A DNA stretch of 64,000 bases. Source: Pseudoalteromonas piratica (GTDB lineage: Bacteria; Pseudomonadota; Gammaproteobacteria; Enterobacterales; Alteromonadaceae). Positions 8,864-17,648 of this stretch are shown piece after piece. The stretch is from assembly GCF_000788395.1 (NCBI RefSeq), contig NZ_CP009888.1:1012001-1076000 (forward strand), in the 5' to 3' direction. The translations under genes were made by a program, and so were the position numbers. Each line of letters begins with the position of its first letter. Within the stretch, counting starts at the first letter, position 1. The notes beneath the pieces are model-generated. The model had not been told where the DNA came from. It ran no database searches and saw only the letters and a list, made by a program, of their open reading frames with translations.

Positions 8864-10523
8864 TTTACTCAAAACTTGGCTGACTATTTCAGCATTACTG
8901 GTCTCTGGCTGTCAGTTAACTTCTGAGCAAGCGTTAAAGCCACATATTCAAAACGAACTCGATGCTAAGCCAGGCGCAATAAGTGAACAACAACCTGAGC
9001 AAGTGGCTGCACCTATTGATTTTGAACAAGAGTTACTAGCGTCTGTTGGCGCTAATTTAGCATTGCCAAAAGAATTTGAAATGACGCGGTTTGATGTTAA
9101 TGCCAATAAAGTCTCTGTAAATGACTTTTTTGTTGGACTTGTTGCGGATACGCCATACAGTGTTGCGTTACACCCAGAAGTGTCAGGTGAAATCTCCTTA
9201 ACGCTGAAAGATGTCACTATGGATGAAGTGACAAAAATTGTTTCTCGTTTATACGGTATTGATGTATTTCGTGAAGGCAAGGTGGTGCAAGTACTCCCTG
9301 CCAAAATGCGAACAGAATCGATCCCTGTAAATTATTTGATGATGAAACGCAGTGGTATGTCTAATGTGAGTGTTATGGCTGGTGGCGTGAGTCAATATGA
9401 TGAAGGCGGTGGTTCAGGCGGTAATGGTAACTCAGGCGGCAATAACTTCGGTAACAACCAAAATGCAGGCGGTAATAATGCGTTTGGTGGTAGTTCAAAT
9501 ATGCAAATGAATGGCGCGAGCATTCAAACTAGCAGTGAAACCGACTTTTGGAAAGATTTAAAGGTTGCTCTTGAGTCACTTGTAGGTGTTGGTAATGGCC
9601 GTTTTATTATTGTTAGTCCACAAGCAAGCCTTGTTACCGTGAATGCTTTACCGAGTGAAATCGCCTCGCTGAAAGAGTTTTTAAAAGCCAGTGAAGAAAG
9701 TTTACAAAGGCAAGTTGTACTTGAAGCTAAAATTATTGAGGTAACACTCAAAGATGAATACCAGCAAGGTGTAAATTGGAGTGAAGTTCTTGGCCATATT
9801 GGCAGTACAGATCTCACTTTCTCAACGACTGCAGCTGGTCAAATTGGTAACACAATTTCTTCGCAATTGGGTGGTATTACAAATTTAGTATTTAAAAATG
9901 CCGATTTTAGCGGTGTGATTAGCTTGCTTGAAACGCAAGGTGATGTACAGATGCTTTCAAATCCAAGAGTGACAGCAACAAACAATCAAAAAGCTGTGAT
10001 TAAAGTAGGTGAGGATGAGTACTTTGTCACGGAAGTATCAAGTACTACAGTTACTGGTAATGCGACTACTACCTCACCTGAAATTGAATTAACGCCTTTT
10101 TTCTCAGGTATAGCACTCGATGTTACGCCGCAAATTGATGAGTTTGGTTCGGTAATTTTACATGTTCACCCATCAGTAACCGAAACTGAAGAACAAAATA
10201 AGGTAGTAACACTAAATAACCAAGATTACGTATTGCCGTTAGCACAAAGTAATATCCGCGAATCAGATACGGTTATTCGCGCAGGAAGTGGTGAAATAGT
10301 GATTATTGGTGGCTTGATGCAAACCTTAACGACCGATCAAGAATCAAAAACCCCGTTACTGGGGGATGTGCCTGTGCTGGGTAATTTATTCAAAAGCGTT
10401 CGTCGTGTTCAAAGCAAAAAAGAGTTAGTTATTTTAATTCGCCCTACTGTTGTCATGGCTGATACTTGGCAGCAACAACAACAGCGAAGTCTTAAGTTAT
10501 TAAACTCTTGGTATGGTAAATAA
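8847..10523 (+). CDS. mshL: MSHA outer-membrane secretin MshL
   Basis: MshL forms the outer-membrane ring through which the pilus passes. The 558-residue protein has a lipoprotein signal with lipobox LVSGC (Cys22). Residues about 65-155 form an STN/N0-like domain (secretin and TonB N-terminus). A Gly/Asn-rich linker follows at about 178-220. The conserved secretin domain (about 280-545) contains VEAKIIEV, LSNPRVTATNNQKAVIKVG and the signature GSGEIVIIGGLMQ followed by TPLLGDVPVLGNLFKS. Length and order match Vibrio-type MshL. It sits between mshK and mshM, sharing one base with the mshM start (TAATG). Confidence 0.93.
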   Translation: MKLKNNLLKTWLTISALLVSGCQLTSEQALKPHIQNELDAKPGAISEQQPEQVAAPIDFEQELLASVGANLALPKEFEMTRFDVNANKVSVNDFFVGLVADTPYSVALHPEVSGEISLTLKDVTMDEVTKIVSRLYGIDVFREGKVVQVLPAKMRTESIPVNYLMMKRSGMSNVSVMAGGVSQYDEGGGSGGNGNSGGNNFGNNQNAGGNNAFGGSSNMQMNGASIQTSSETDFWKDLKVALESLVGVGNGRFIIVSPQASLVTVNALPSEIASLKEFLKASEESLQRQVVLEAKIIEVTLKDEYQQGVNWSEVLGHIGSTDLTFSTTAAGQIGNTISSQLGGITNLVFKNADFSGVISLLETQGDVQMLSNPRVTATNNQKAVIKVGEDEYFVTEVSSTTVTGNATTTSPEIELTPFFSGIALDVTPQIDEFGSVILHVHPSVTETEEQNKVVTLNNQDYVLPLAQSNIRESDTVIRAGSGEIVIIGGLMQTLTTDQESKTPLLGDVPVLGNLFKSVRRVQSKKELVILIRPTVVMADTWQQQQQRSLKLLNSWYGK

Positions 10524-11425
10524 TGTATTTGTCGCACTTTGGGCTCACTGAATTACCATTTTCGCTAACACCGAATACACAATTTTATTGTGCGCTAGCA
10601 CCTCATAATGAGGCAATGGAAGTGCTAGTAACGGCGCTTAATATGGGTGAAGGCTTTATCAAAGTGACTGGAGAAGTTGGTACAGGCAAAACCTTGTTGT
10701 GCCGTAAATTACTCAACAGCTTTGATGACTCAACCATTGTTGCTTATATTGCGAACTCGTATTTAAGTCCCGACGAATTGCGTTATGCCATTGCAAATGA
10801 ATTACAAATTGACGTTGCAAATGATCTTGATCAGCAGTCACTTAGTCAAAAAATTCAGGACAAATTGTTAGAACTAAATCATCAAGGTAAGCGGGTTGTG
10901 CTGATCATTGATGAAGCACAATGCCTAAGTTGGGATGCCCTTGAAGCTGTTAGGTTGTTTACTAATCTCGAAACTGAAACGCGAAAGCTGGTTCAAGTCG
11001 TGTTATTTGGTCAACCTGAATTGGATACTCGTTTGGCCAATCAAAAAGTGCGTCAGTTAAGGCAACGTATCAGTTTTTCATATTCACTGCGTGCAATGAC
11101 CAATGCTGAGGTTGTTTATTATATTCGACACCGTTTAGAGGTTGCGGGGGCGGCACATGCTTCCATGTTATTTTCTAACAAGGTGTGTTTATTAATTGCT
11201 AAAGCGAGCCGCGGTATTCCTCGTTTAGTTAATTTGTTGAGTCATAAAGTGCTTATTCAAGGATATGGTGAAGGCACGCTAAAAGCCAAAAAAGCCTATG
11301 TTTATTCGGCTGCACAGGATACTGAAGACTGTCAGTTATCACGTGCTCGCATATGGCCGATATACTTGTTGTTGTTTTCAATCATTGGCTTGGCGGTGTG
11401 GTTTATTATGAAGGAACAACTATGA
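10523..11425 (+). CDS. mshM: MSHA biogenesis protein MshM (ExeA-type AAA ATPase)
   Basis: The 300-residue protein begins YLSHFGLTELPFSLTPNTQFYCA, the typical opening of ExeA/GspA-family AAA ATPases. It has Walker A GEVGTGKT (about 50-57) and Walker B VVLIIDEAQ (about 124-132), then a sensor region QPELDTRL and GIPRLVN. A single membrane segment lies at the C-terminus (about 276-295). In the Aeromonas Exe system, ExeA with ExeB helps assemble the secretin through peptidoglycan, and a similar role for MshM is inferred. Its stop overlaps the mshN ATG (ATGA). Confidence 0.9.
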   Translation: MYLSHFGLTELPFSLTPNTQFYCALAPHNEAMEVLVTALNMGEGFIKVTGEVGTGKTLLCRKLLNSFDDSTIVAYIANSYLSPDELRYAIANELQIDVANDLDQQSLSQKIQDKLLELNHQGKRVVLIIDEAQCLSWDALEAVRLFTNLETETRKLVQVVLFGQPELDTRLANQKVRQLRQRISFSYSLRAMTNAEVVYYIRHRLEVAGAAHASMLFSNKVCLLIAKASRGIPRLVNLLSHKVLIQGYGEGTLKAKKAYVYSAAQDTEDCQLSRARIWPIYLLLFSIIGLAVWFIMKEQL

Positions 11426-12543
11426 GTGTATTGAATAAAACGCTCAAAGGGTTAGAGCAGCGCCAATCAACAAAAACAAACGAATCAGAGCGTGAGCAAA
11501 CTGTTGTTGTAAAACCGGTATTTGACATTGCTGATAGTCTTCACAAATTTGCTTTGCCAAGTTTAATCTTAGTTGCAGTATTATTGACTGGGTACGTTGT
11601 TTATAAGAAAGATGTCTTTTCATCGGCTCATAATCATGCAGGCGAGAAACAAGCAAATGTCTCTTCTGAGCCAAACATTGAAGAGGTTAGGGATAAGCAC
11701 TTAGATGAGGCAAATGGTGAAATTGCACAGCGCACCTTAACAGAGCAAGTAAGTGAAGAAACTAAATCACTCGCTTCTATGGAAGGTAAACCTTTAAAAC
11801 CATCTACCACTGTTACAAATCTAACAGCGCAAGAACAGCCACTACCAGCTAAGCAAATTAAACCAAAACTTAGTCAGAATCTTACTTCCAACATACAGCT
11901 TCAAAATAAATCCGCACCTCCATCTGAGCTGTCGATGAAGGAGATTGCGCAAGTAAGCGCATCACAAAAAGCACAAGAATATTTTCAAGCAGGTAAAAAA
12001 GCGTTTACGTTTGGCATGGTGAGTGAAGCAATTGCTGAGTTACAGCAATGTATTAGTGTTTTGCCAGAACATATTGAGTGCCGCAGCCTACTGGCAGCGG
12101 CTTACTATGGTAGAAAAGATATTACCAAAGCCAGTAGCGTATTAGAGCAGGGGCTAGGCTTACGTCCAGATAGTATTGAGTGGCGAACCTTATTGGCAAA
12201 AGTGTATGCCGATAACAAACAATATCACGAGGTGCTCAGTGTATTACCCCAGCAATTTGAAAATCAAGGTGGCAGTGACTTTTGGATTTTAAAAGGCTTA
12301 GCAGCACAGCAGCTAGCACAACATGAAGTTGCGTTACGCAGTTTTAAAAAATTGACATTGTCAGAGCCGCAACAAGGTAAATGGTGGATGGCAATGGGAC
12401 GTTCGGCAGAGCAGCTAAAACAGTGGCAAAACGCCATTCAGTATTATACAACAGCGACTCAAATCGGTAATTTATCGCCTTCTTCACAACGCTATGCTGT
12501 TGAGCGATTGCAGTTTTTAAGAGGTCAATTAAATGCGTCCTAG
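11422..12543 (+). CDS. mshN: MSHA biogenesis protein MshN (TPR protein)
   Basis: A 373-residue protein starting MSVLNKTLKGLEQRQ, a conserved MshN/GspB-like opening. One membrane segment (about residues 46-65) leads into a low-complexity Glu/Pro/Lys linker (about 75-180) and then three to four tetratricopeptide-like repeats (about 185-370; for example AQEYFQAGKKAFTFGMVSEAIAELQ). The frame is open further upstream to 11353, but the ATG at 11422 has an AAGGA site, overlaps the mshM stop by 4 bp and gives the family N-terminus, so it is preferred. It probably acts with MshM as a periplasm-spanning assembly factor. Confidence 0.87.
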   Translation: MSVLNKTLKGLEQRQSTKTNESEREQTVVVKPVFDIADSLHKFALPSLILVAVLLTGYVVYKKDVFSSAHNHAGEKQANVSSEPNIEEVRDKHLDEANGEIAQRTLTEQVSEETKSLASMEGKPLKPSTTVTNLTAQEQPLPAKQIKPKLSQNLTSNIQLQNKSAPPSELSMKEIAQVSASQKAQEYFQAGKKAFTFGMVSEAIAELQQCISVLPEHIECRSLLAAAYYGRKDITKASSVLEQGLGLRPDSIEWRTLLAKVYADNKQYHEVLSVLPQQFENQGGSDFWILKGLAAQQLAQHEVALRSFKKLTLSEPQQGKWWMAMGRSAEQLKQWQNAIQYYTTATQIGNLSPSSQRYAVERLQFLRGQLNAS

Positions 12544-14242
12544 ACTCAAAATGCGATTGGGTGATTTGTTAGTACATGAACACATCATCTCAGAACAACA
12601 ATTAAATGATGCATTACAAGCACAAAAAACAACTGGTCGTAAATTGGGTGCAACTCTGATTGAGCAGGGCGTCATTGAAGAGAAGCAATTACTCCGCTTT
12701 TTGGCACAACAGCTAAACGTTGCGTTTGTAAACTTAGATAATGAAAGCATTGACCCTAAAGTTGTAAAACTTATTCCTGAAGTTTATGCGCGACGTTTTA
12801 GAGCGTTGGCTTTGGCTGATTTAGGTGAGTCAATTCAGATAGCAATGAGTGACCCAGCCGATCTGTCGAGCCTGGATCAAATTGCGCCATTGGTTGCCCC
12901 TAAACAAATTGAGCTTGTAGTTGCACAAGAGCAGCAAATTTTAAACGCGTTTGATTCTTTATATCGTCGAACACAAGACATTGAGAGTTTTGCATCCCAG
13001 TTACAAGAAGAATATCAAGAAACAGAAGAATTTGAACTCAATGCAATTGATGAAAATACTTCAGATGCAACCGTTGTTAAGTTACTGCAATCAATCTTTG
13101 AAGATGCTGTACAAATGCGAGCATCTGATATTCATATCGAGCCTGATGAAGGTATTCTGCGTATTCGTCAGCGCATAGATGGGATTTTGCATGAGAACAC
13201 CCTTGACCAAGTAGCGATTTCTGCAGCGTTAGTATTACGCCTTAAGTTGATGTCTGGTTTAGATATTTCAGAAAAACGCTTACCACAAGATGGCCGTTTT
13301 AATATCACGGTAAAAGGCCATAATATTGATGTGCGTGTTTCAACTATGCCGGTACAACATGGTGAGTCTGTGGTAATGCGTTTATTAGATCAGTCGGCGG
13401 GGCTGTTAACGCTTGATGAAACCGGTATGCCAGCAAAAGTGCTGAATAAAATGCGTACTGCATTAAAACGACCTCACGGCATGATTTTGGTTACTGGGCC
13501 TACGGGGTCAGGTAAAACCACCACTCTTTATGGCGCATTAAGTGAGCTAAATCAATCAAGTAAAAAAATAATCACAGTAGAAGACCCGGTCGAATATCGC
13601 TTGCCACGGATAAACCAAGTTCAAGTTAACAGTAAAATTGGGTTAGATTTCGCGTCTGTACTTCGCACAACACTTCGTCAAGATCCCGATATTCTGATGG
13701 TTGGTGAGATGCGTGACCAAGAAACTGTTGAAATTGGTTTACGTGGCGCACTGACTGGTCACTTGGTTTTATCTACACTGCACACCAACGATGCTATCAC
13801 CAGTGCAATGCGTTTAATTGATATGGGAGCGCCTAGTTATCTTGTTGCAAGTTCACTACGGGCTATTTTAGCGCAACGCTTAGTGCGAAGGGTATGCGAT
13901 AAATGTGCACAAGAATACACACCCGATGCACAAGAGTCGGCTTGGGTTAATCATATTAGCGAACATTATCATGGCGCTAAATTTAAGCTAGGTAAAGGTT
14001 GTAATAGTTGTAATCAAACGGGCTATCGCGGACGAATAGGTGTATTTGAATTGCTTGAAATGAACGAGCCTATGATGGATGCATTGCGATTAGCTGATAC
14101 CCAAGCATTTTCCGATGCAGCGAGAGCTAACCCTGAATTTGAAGCACTAGCAGTTATGGCGCTTGATTATGCAGCGCAAGGAATTACGTCACTTGAGGAA
14201 GTGTTCAGAGTGGCAGAAAGCTTACCTGAGCTGGTAGGTTAA
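12533..14242 (+). CDS. mshE: MSHA pilus extension ATPase MshE
   Basis: A GspE/PilB-type hexameric ATPase that powers MSHA pilus extension. The N-terminus holds two tandem MshEN boxes, the c-di-GMP binding module defined in Vibrio cholerae MshE: residues 8-31 (RLGDLLV...) and 36-60 (RKLGATLIEQGVI...). The catalytic core has Walker A GPTGSGKTTT, an Asp box EDPVEYRLP, Walker B DILMVGEMRD and a His box LSTLHTNDA. A four-cysteine zinc site (CDKC and CNSC) lies in the C-terminal part. At 569 residues the protein has the usual length. In the first box a His (17) replaces the usual glycine, while the second box has it (Gly46). It overlaps the end of mshN by 11 bp. Confidence 0.95.
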   Translation: MRPRLKMRLGDLLVHEHIISEQQLNDALQAQKTTGRKLGATLIEQGVIEEKQLLRFLAQQLNVAFVNLDNESIDPKVVKLIPEVYARRFRALALADLGESIQIAMSDPADLSSLDQIAPLVAPKQIELVVAQEQQILNAFDSLYRRTQDIESFASQLQEEYQETEEFELNAIDENTSDATVVKLLQSIFEDAVQMRASDIHIEPDEGILRIRQRIDGILHENTLDQVAISAALVLRLKLMSGLDISEKRLPQDGRFNITVKGHNIDVRVSTMPVQHGESVVMRLLDQSAGLLTLDETGMPAKVLNKMRTALKRPHGMILVTGPTGSGKTTTLYGALSELNQSSKKIITVEDPVEYRLPRINQVQVNSKIGLDFASVLRTTLRQDPDILMVGEMRDQETVEIGLRGALTGHLVLSTLHTNDAITSAMRLIDMGAPSYLVASSLRAILAQRLVRRVCDKCAQEYTPDAQESAWVNHISEHYHGAKFKLGKGCNSCNQTGYRGRIGVFELLEMNEPMMDALRLADTQAFSDAARANPEFEALAVMALDYAAQGITSLEEVFRVAESLPELVG

Positions 14243-14246
14243 TAAA

Positions 14247-15473
14247 ATGCCTTTTTTTGCGTATCAAGCGAAAGATAGACAAGGGAATCCGGTTAACGGA
14301 GAACTTGAAGCGCAAGATGATAATGCGGTTGCAGATACGCTATTAAGGCGCGGTTTAATACCTCTTTCTATCAAACAAAGTAATGGCAACAAAGAAGGTG
14401 AAAAGTCAGCGATTACGGCTTTTTTTCAACCAAAAGTGTCGCTTGATGAGCTGATTATTTTTTCTCGCCAAATGTATTCTTTAATGAAGGCGGGTATCCC
14501 AATTATTCGTGCCATTGTTGGTCTTGCAGAAACTACTACTCACCCAGTGTTTCGCGAAACCTTACTTGATGTTGCAAAACAATTGGAGCAGGGGCGTAAC
14601 TTGTCTGCGGCATTTGCAAGCCATAAAAAAGTATTTAATCGTTTGATGATTTCAATTGTTGTGGTGGGTGAGAGCACGGGTAAGTTAGAGGACGCTTTTT
14701 TACAACTCGCTACTTACTTTGAACAAGAGCATGAAACACGCAAACGGATAAAAGCTGCAATGCGTTATCCAACTTTTGTCATTATTGCGCTCGCAGTGGC
14801 TTTGTTCATTCTAAATATTTTTGTGATCCCAACATTTGCTGAAATGTTTAGTAAGTTTAATGCTGAATTGCCATTAATGACCCGTATATTAATTGGAACA
14901 TCAAACTTTTTTGTCGCTTATTGGCATCTGTTAATTCTTGCAATAACAGTGACTTTTTTTGCGATTAAAAGTTATTTAAATACACCCGTTGGCAGGCGAA
15001 AGTGGGACAAAGTTAAACTTAAAATTCCGATTGTTGGTGGTATTATCGAGCGCTCTTTACTTGCAAGGTATAGCCGTTCTTTTGCTATGATTTTAAGAGC
15101 CGGCGTGCCAATGACAACAGGATTATCACTAGTTGCTGAAGCAATTGATAACGCATTTATGGAAGAAAAAGTAATTGATATGCGTAGAAGTATTGAAAAG
15201 GGCGAAAGCTTATTACGTGCTTCTAAAAGCAGTGAGTTATTTACCCAGTTAGTTTTACAAATGGTCGCTGTGGGTGAAGAAACTGGACGTGTAGAAGAGC
15301 TGCTACAGGAAGCTGCAGAATTTTACGAGCGAGAAGTTGATTTTGACCTAAAAAGTCTGACAGCGAAAATAGAGCCCATTTTAATCAGTTTTGTTGCAGC
15401 TATGGTACTGGTGCTCGCATTGGGTATTTTCACACCAATGTGGGATATGATGTCAGCAATTAAAGGGCGATAA
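14247..15473 (+). CDS. mshG: MSHA inner-membrane platform protein MshG
   Basis: This is the PilC/GspF-type polytopic platform protein that the motor ATPase acts on. The 408 residues start MPFFAYQAKDRQGNPVNGELEA, then contain two T2SSF domains (about 68-190 and 270-395) with membrane segments near 170-190, 220-240 and 378-400. The conserved FSRQMYSLMKAGIPI and the repeated AVGEETGRVEELL are visible; the latter and VVGESTGKLEDAF are the paired domain signatures. It lies 4 bp downstream of mshE, consistent with a co-expressed motor/platform pair. Confidence 0.94.
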   Translation: MPFFAYQAKDRQGNPVNGELEAQDDNAVADTLLRRGLIPLSIKQSNGNKEGEKSAITAFFQPKVSLDELIIFSRQMYSLMKAGIPIIRAIVGLAETTTHPVFRETLLDVAKQLEQGRNLSAAFASHKKVFNRLMISIVVVGESTGKLEDAFLQLATYFEQEHETRKRIKAAMRYPTFVIIALAVALFILNIFVIPTFAEMFSKFNAELPLMTRILIGTSNFFVAYWHLLILAITVTFFAIKSYLNTPVGRRKWDKVKLKIPIVGGIIERSLLARYSRSFAMILRAGVPMTTGLSLVAEAIDNAFMEEKVIDMRRSIEKGESLLRASKSSELFTQLVLQMVAVGEETGRVEELLQEAAEFYEREVDFDLKSLTAKIEPILISFVAAMVLVLALGIFTPMWDMMSAIKGR

Positions 15474-15478
15474 AAGAA

Positions 15479-15946
15479 ATGAACGAGAGTAGTTCAGGTA
15501 TTTATCGATTCTTATTGGTAATAATTGTTTTTAGCCTGCTTTATTGGGTATTGGCAGGAAAAATGCTCACAATTTATGATGATGTTGAAAAAGTATCAGT
15601 TCAAAGATCAAAAGAAGACTTTGTTACAAGCGTCAATCACATTAGACAGCAGTGGATGCGAGATAAACAACCTGAAGTGAAGATCAAGCTAGTTGGACAA
15701 ACAAATTTGGCGCACGATAGTGAGCTTAGTGTGTTAGTTAATGAAAAAGGCTTTGCGGTAAAGGTGCTTGCTACAGAGCACTCTCAATGTGATGGATTGT
15801 TTAAATATCTGCAGGCAATTGCACTTTCGGAAGTAAATAGTGTTGAAATTATAGATCGTGGTCAAGTTATCGGGTGTAAATACACTAAAAATTCGAAAAT
15901 GTTGTTTAAGTACTTGTTCTTAAATGGCATAGTTAGCAGTAATTAA
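15479..15946 (+). CDS. mshF: MSHA biogenesis protein MshF
   Basis: A 155-residue protein with one N-terminal membrane segment (about 10-27, YRFLLVIIVFSLLYWVLA) and a small periplasmic remainder containing two cysteines (in the segments SQCDGLF and VIGCKYT) that could form a disulfide. It has no prepilin cleavage motif, so it is not an ordinary pilin. Function is not established; the name rests on its position between mshG and mshB, where MshF lies in Vibrio, and on similar size and topology. Confidence 0.75.
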   Translation: MNESSSGIYRFLLVIIVFSLLYWVLAGKMLTIYDDVEKVSVQRSKEDFVTSVNHIRQQWMRDKQPEVKIKLVGQTNLAHDSELSVLVNEKGFAVKVLATEHSQCDGLFKYLQAIALSEVNSVEIIDRGQVIGCKYTKNSKMLFKYLFLNGIVSSN

Positions 15947-15953
15947 TTTAAAT

Positions 15954-15970
15954 GGTAACTGTTTGTTACC
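15954..15970 (+). promoter_or_regulatory. Small hairpin between mshF and mshB
   Basis: GGTAAC (15954-15959) and GTTACC (15965-15970) form a perfect 6-bp stem with a TGTTT loop, followed by TTTACG. It sits where the assembly genes end and the pilin genes begin. The stem is short and lacks a real U-tract, so partial attenuation or mRNA processing is more likely than full termination. Confidence 0.3.
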
Positions 15971-15992
15971 TTTACGTCGTCGAGGCAAAAAT

Positions 15993-16607
15993 ATGAAGAG
16001 TAATCTAATTAAACAAAAAGGGTTTACCCTTATAGAGTTGATTATCGTTGTGATAATTTTGGGCCTTTTGGCTGTGACTGCATTACCTCGCTTTATCGAT
16101 ATTCAAGAAGATGCTGAACGCTCAACAATTGAAGGTGTTGCAGGTGGATTAGCTTCTGCGGTTGGTCTAGTACGTGCTCAGTGGGAAGTGTTAGGTCGAC
16201 CGGATAATAATACTACTACGAACTTTATTGATTATGACACAACCCGTGTAGGGATTGATCCTGATGTAGGCTACCCAACATCTGGCGTTGACGCGTCTGG
16301 CAACGAAGTTGCAGGTACTACAGAAACAACGGCAATGAGTTCAGCAAAATGTCAGGCAGTATTAAATTCTGTGCTACAAAGCGCCCCATCAAATACAACC
16401 TCAACGGCATCAGCGACTGTTGAACAAAACACTTACTTGGTTCGCTTTGTTAATAATGGCTCAGCTGACGGTGCGAGCGATACTTGTCTATACTATCTTG
16501 TAAGCACATTAGATTTAACCGCACTACCAGGTAATGCATTAGATACAAATTTCCGTGGTATTGAATACACACCAGCTACGGGTCAAGTACTCGTTTTTGG
16601 TAACTAA
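15993..16607 (+). CDS. mshB: MSHA minor/major-type prepilin MshB
   Basis: A type IV prepilin of 204 residues with a 10-residue leader MKSNLIKQKG, cleaved before FTLIELIIVVIILG; Glu5 of the mature protein is present. The C-terminal region contains two cysteines (AKCQAV and DTCLYY segments). The frame is open upstream from a TTG at 15963, but the ATG at 15993 has a GAGG site eight bases before it and gives a normal short leader. In Vibrio mshB heads the structural-gene half of the locus. It is probably a minor pilin, although its N-terminus is almost the same as that of MshA. Confidence 0.88.
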   Translation: MKSNLIKQKGFTLIELIIVVIILGLLAVTALPRFIDIQEDAERSTIEGVAGGLASAVGLVRAQWEVLGRPDNNTTTNFIDYDTTRVGIDPDVGYPTSGVDASGNEVAGTTETTAMSSAKCQAVLNSVLQSAPSNTTSTASATVEQNTYLVRFVNNGSADGASDTCLYYLVSTLDLTALPGNALDTNFRGIEYTPATGQVLVFGN

Positions 16608-16630
16608 TTTAGAATTAAGAGGTAATTCAA

Positions 16631-17170
16631 ATGAAAAAGCAAACAGGTTTTACGTTAGTAGAATTAATTATTGTAATCGTTATTTTAGGTATTTTAGCGG
16701 TAACTGCAGCGCCTAAATTTTTAGATTTACAAGGGGATGCAAATGCATCAACTATTCAAGGTGTTGCTGGAGCAGCGGATAGTGCTAGTTCTATTGTTTA
16801 TGGTAAATCTGTGATTGCAGGTTTACAAAAGCAATCAACTGGAACAATTACAGCTGATACAGGTGAGTCTATAGGTGTTGTATATGGATATCCAAGTGTT
16901 GATTTAACTAGCGGAGCTGCATCAGGCATTGTTGTTGCAATGGATGTAAATGTAGCAGACCTAAACAACGGTGGAGTTGCTAATTCTGCGGACTTCAATT
17001 TTGATGTTATAAGTGGTGCAGGCGTATTTTACGCTAATGGTTCAACAGCACCGACAGCTGTGAGCGATGCTGGTTGTTTTGTTTGGTACGCGCCTGCTAC
17101 TCGCACAGGTACATCACCAAATTTTGTTTATAATGCAGCTACAACAACAGTTGTGACAACAGACTGCTAA
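16631..17170 (+). CDS. mshA: MSHA major pilin MshA
   Basis: The expected major subunit of the mannose-sensitive haemagglutinin pilus. The 179-residue prepilin has a six-residue leader MKKQTG, cleavage before FTLVELIIVIVILG, and Glu5. The C-terminal half is rich in Ala, Thr, Gly and Ser with Cys in DAGCFVWY and a final Cys at the C-terminus (TTDC), the disulfide-bonded D-region arrangement of type IVa pilins. A good AGAGG site precedes the ATG. It follows mshB after a 23-bp gap and precedes mshC by 10 bp. A separate strong promoter would be expected for the major pilin, but I could not define one. Confidence 0.92.
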   Translation: MKKQTGFTLVELIIVIVILGILAVTAAPKFLDLQGDANASTIQGVAGAADSASSIVYGKSVIAGLQKQSTGTITADTGESIGVVYGYPSVDLTSGAASGIVVAMDVNVADLNNGGVANSADFNFDVISGAGVFYANGSTAPTAVSDAGCFVWYAPATRTGTSPNFVYNAATTTVVTTDC

Positions 17171-17180
17171 TAAGTTTTAA

Positions 17181-17648
17181 ATGAAACAACAAGGTTTTAG
17201 TCTTGTAGAGCTAATTATAACCTTGGTAATTTTAGGCACCTTGGCAGTTACTGTGGTGCCTAAATTTTTTACGAACGAAACTTTTGACAGTTATGAATTT
17301 CGCGATAGAACACTCACCATTTTGCGCACTATGCAACTTCGTGCAATGCAAAACACGAGTAATACGATGTCTCACAAGGTGTGTATTAGCGCCAGCCAAA
17401 TAGCCCCAGCACAAACGAATAACTGTACAAGTCTCGCGCTTAATTTTGCTTACTTAGTTCTTAATATTCCAACAAATAGTACCGCAACAAGAGTCCGGGC
17501 TATGGATTCAAACAATGCGGCCTTTAGTGAAATCGAATTTGATGACTTTGGTAGACCAAATTTAAACTGCATAACAAATTGCAAAATAGATTTTGGTGAC
17601 GCTGATATTTGCATTTCTGAGCAAGGTGGCATTTATGCCTGCGAATAA
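17181..17648 (+). CDS. mshC: MSHA minor prepilin MshC
   Basis: A 155-residue prepilin with a five-residue leader MKQQG before FSLVELIITLVILG, including Glu5. The globular part has five cysteines (segments KVCISA, NNCTS, LNCITNCK, DICISE, IYACE), suggesting several disulfides. Its place after mshA and its size match MshC, a minor pilin thought to prime or modify pilus assembly. It overlaps mshD by 14 bp. Confidence 0.85.
   Translation: MKQQGFSLVELIITLVILGTLAVTVVPKFFTNETFDSYEFRDRTLTILRTMQLRAMQNTSNTMSHKVCISASQIAPAQTNNCTSLALNFAYLVLNIPTNSTATRVRAMDSNNAAFSEIEFDDFGRPNLNCITNCKIDFGDADICISEQGGIYACE

Noticed and set aside
9400..9500. CRISPR-like or tandem DNA repeat in mshL
   Set aside because: It is irregular and in frame, coding for a Gly/Asn-rich linker.
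11353..11421. Longer MshN start inside mshM
   Set aside because: The extension overlaps the mshM membrane segment in another frame; the ATG at 11422 has a good site and the family N-terminus.
15963..15992. Longer MshB start at a TTG codon
   Set aside because: It would give an overlong leader; the ATG at 15993 has a GAGG site and a normal prepilin leader.
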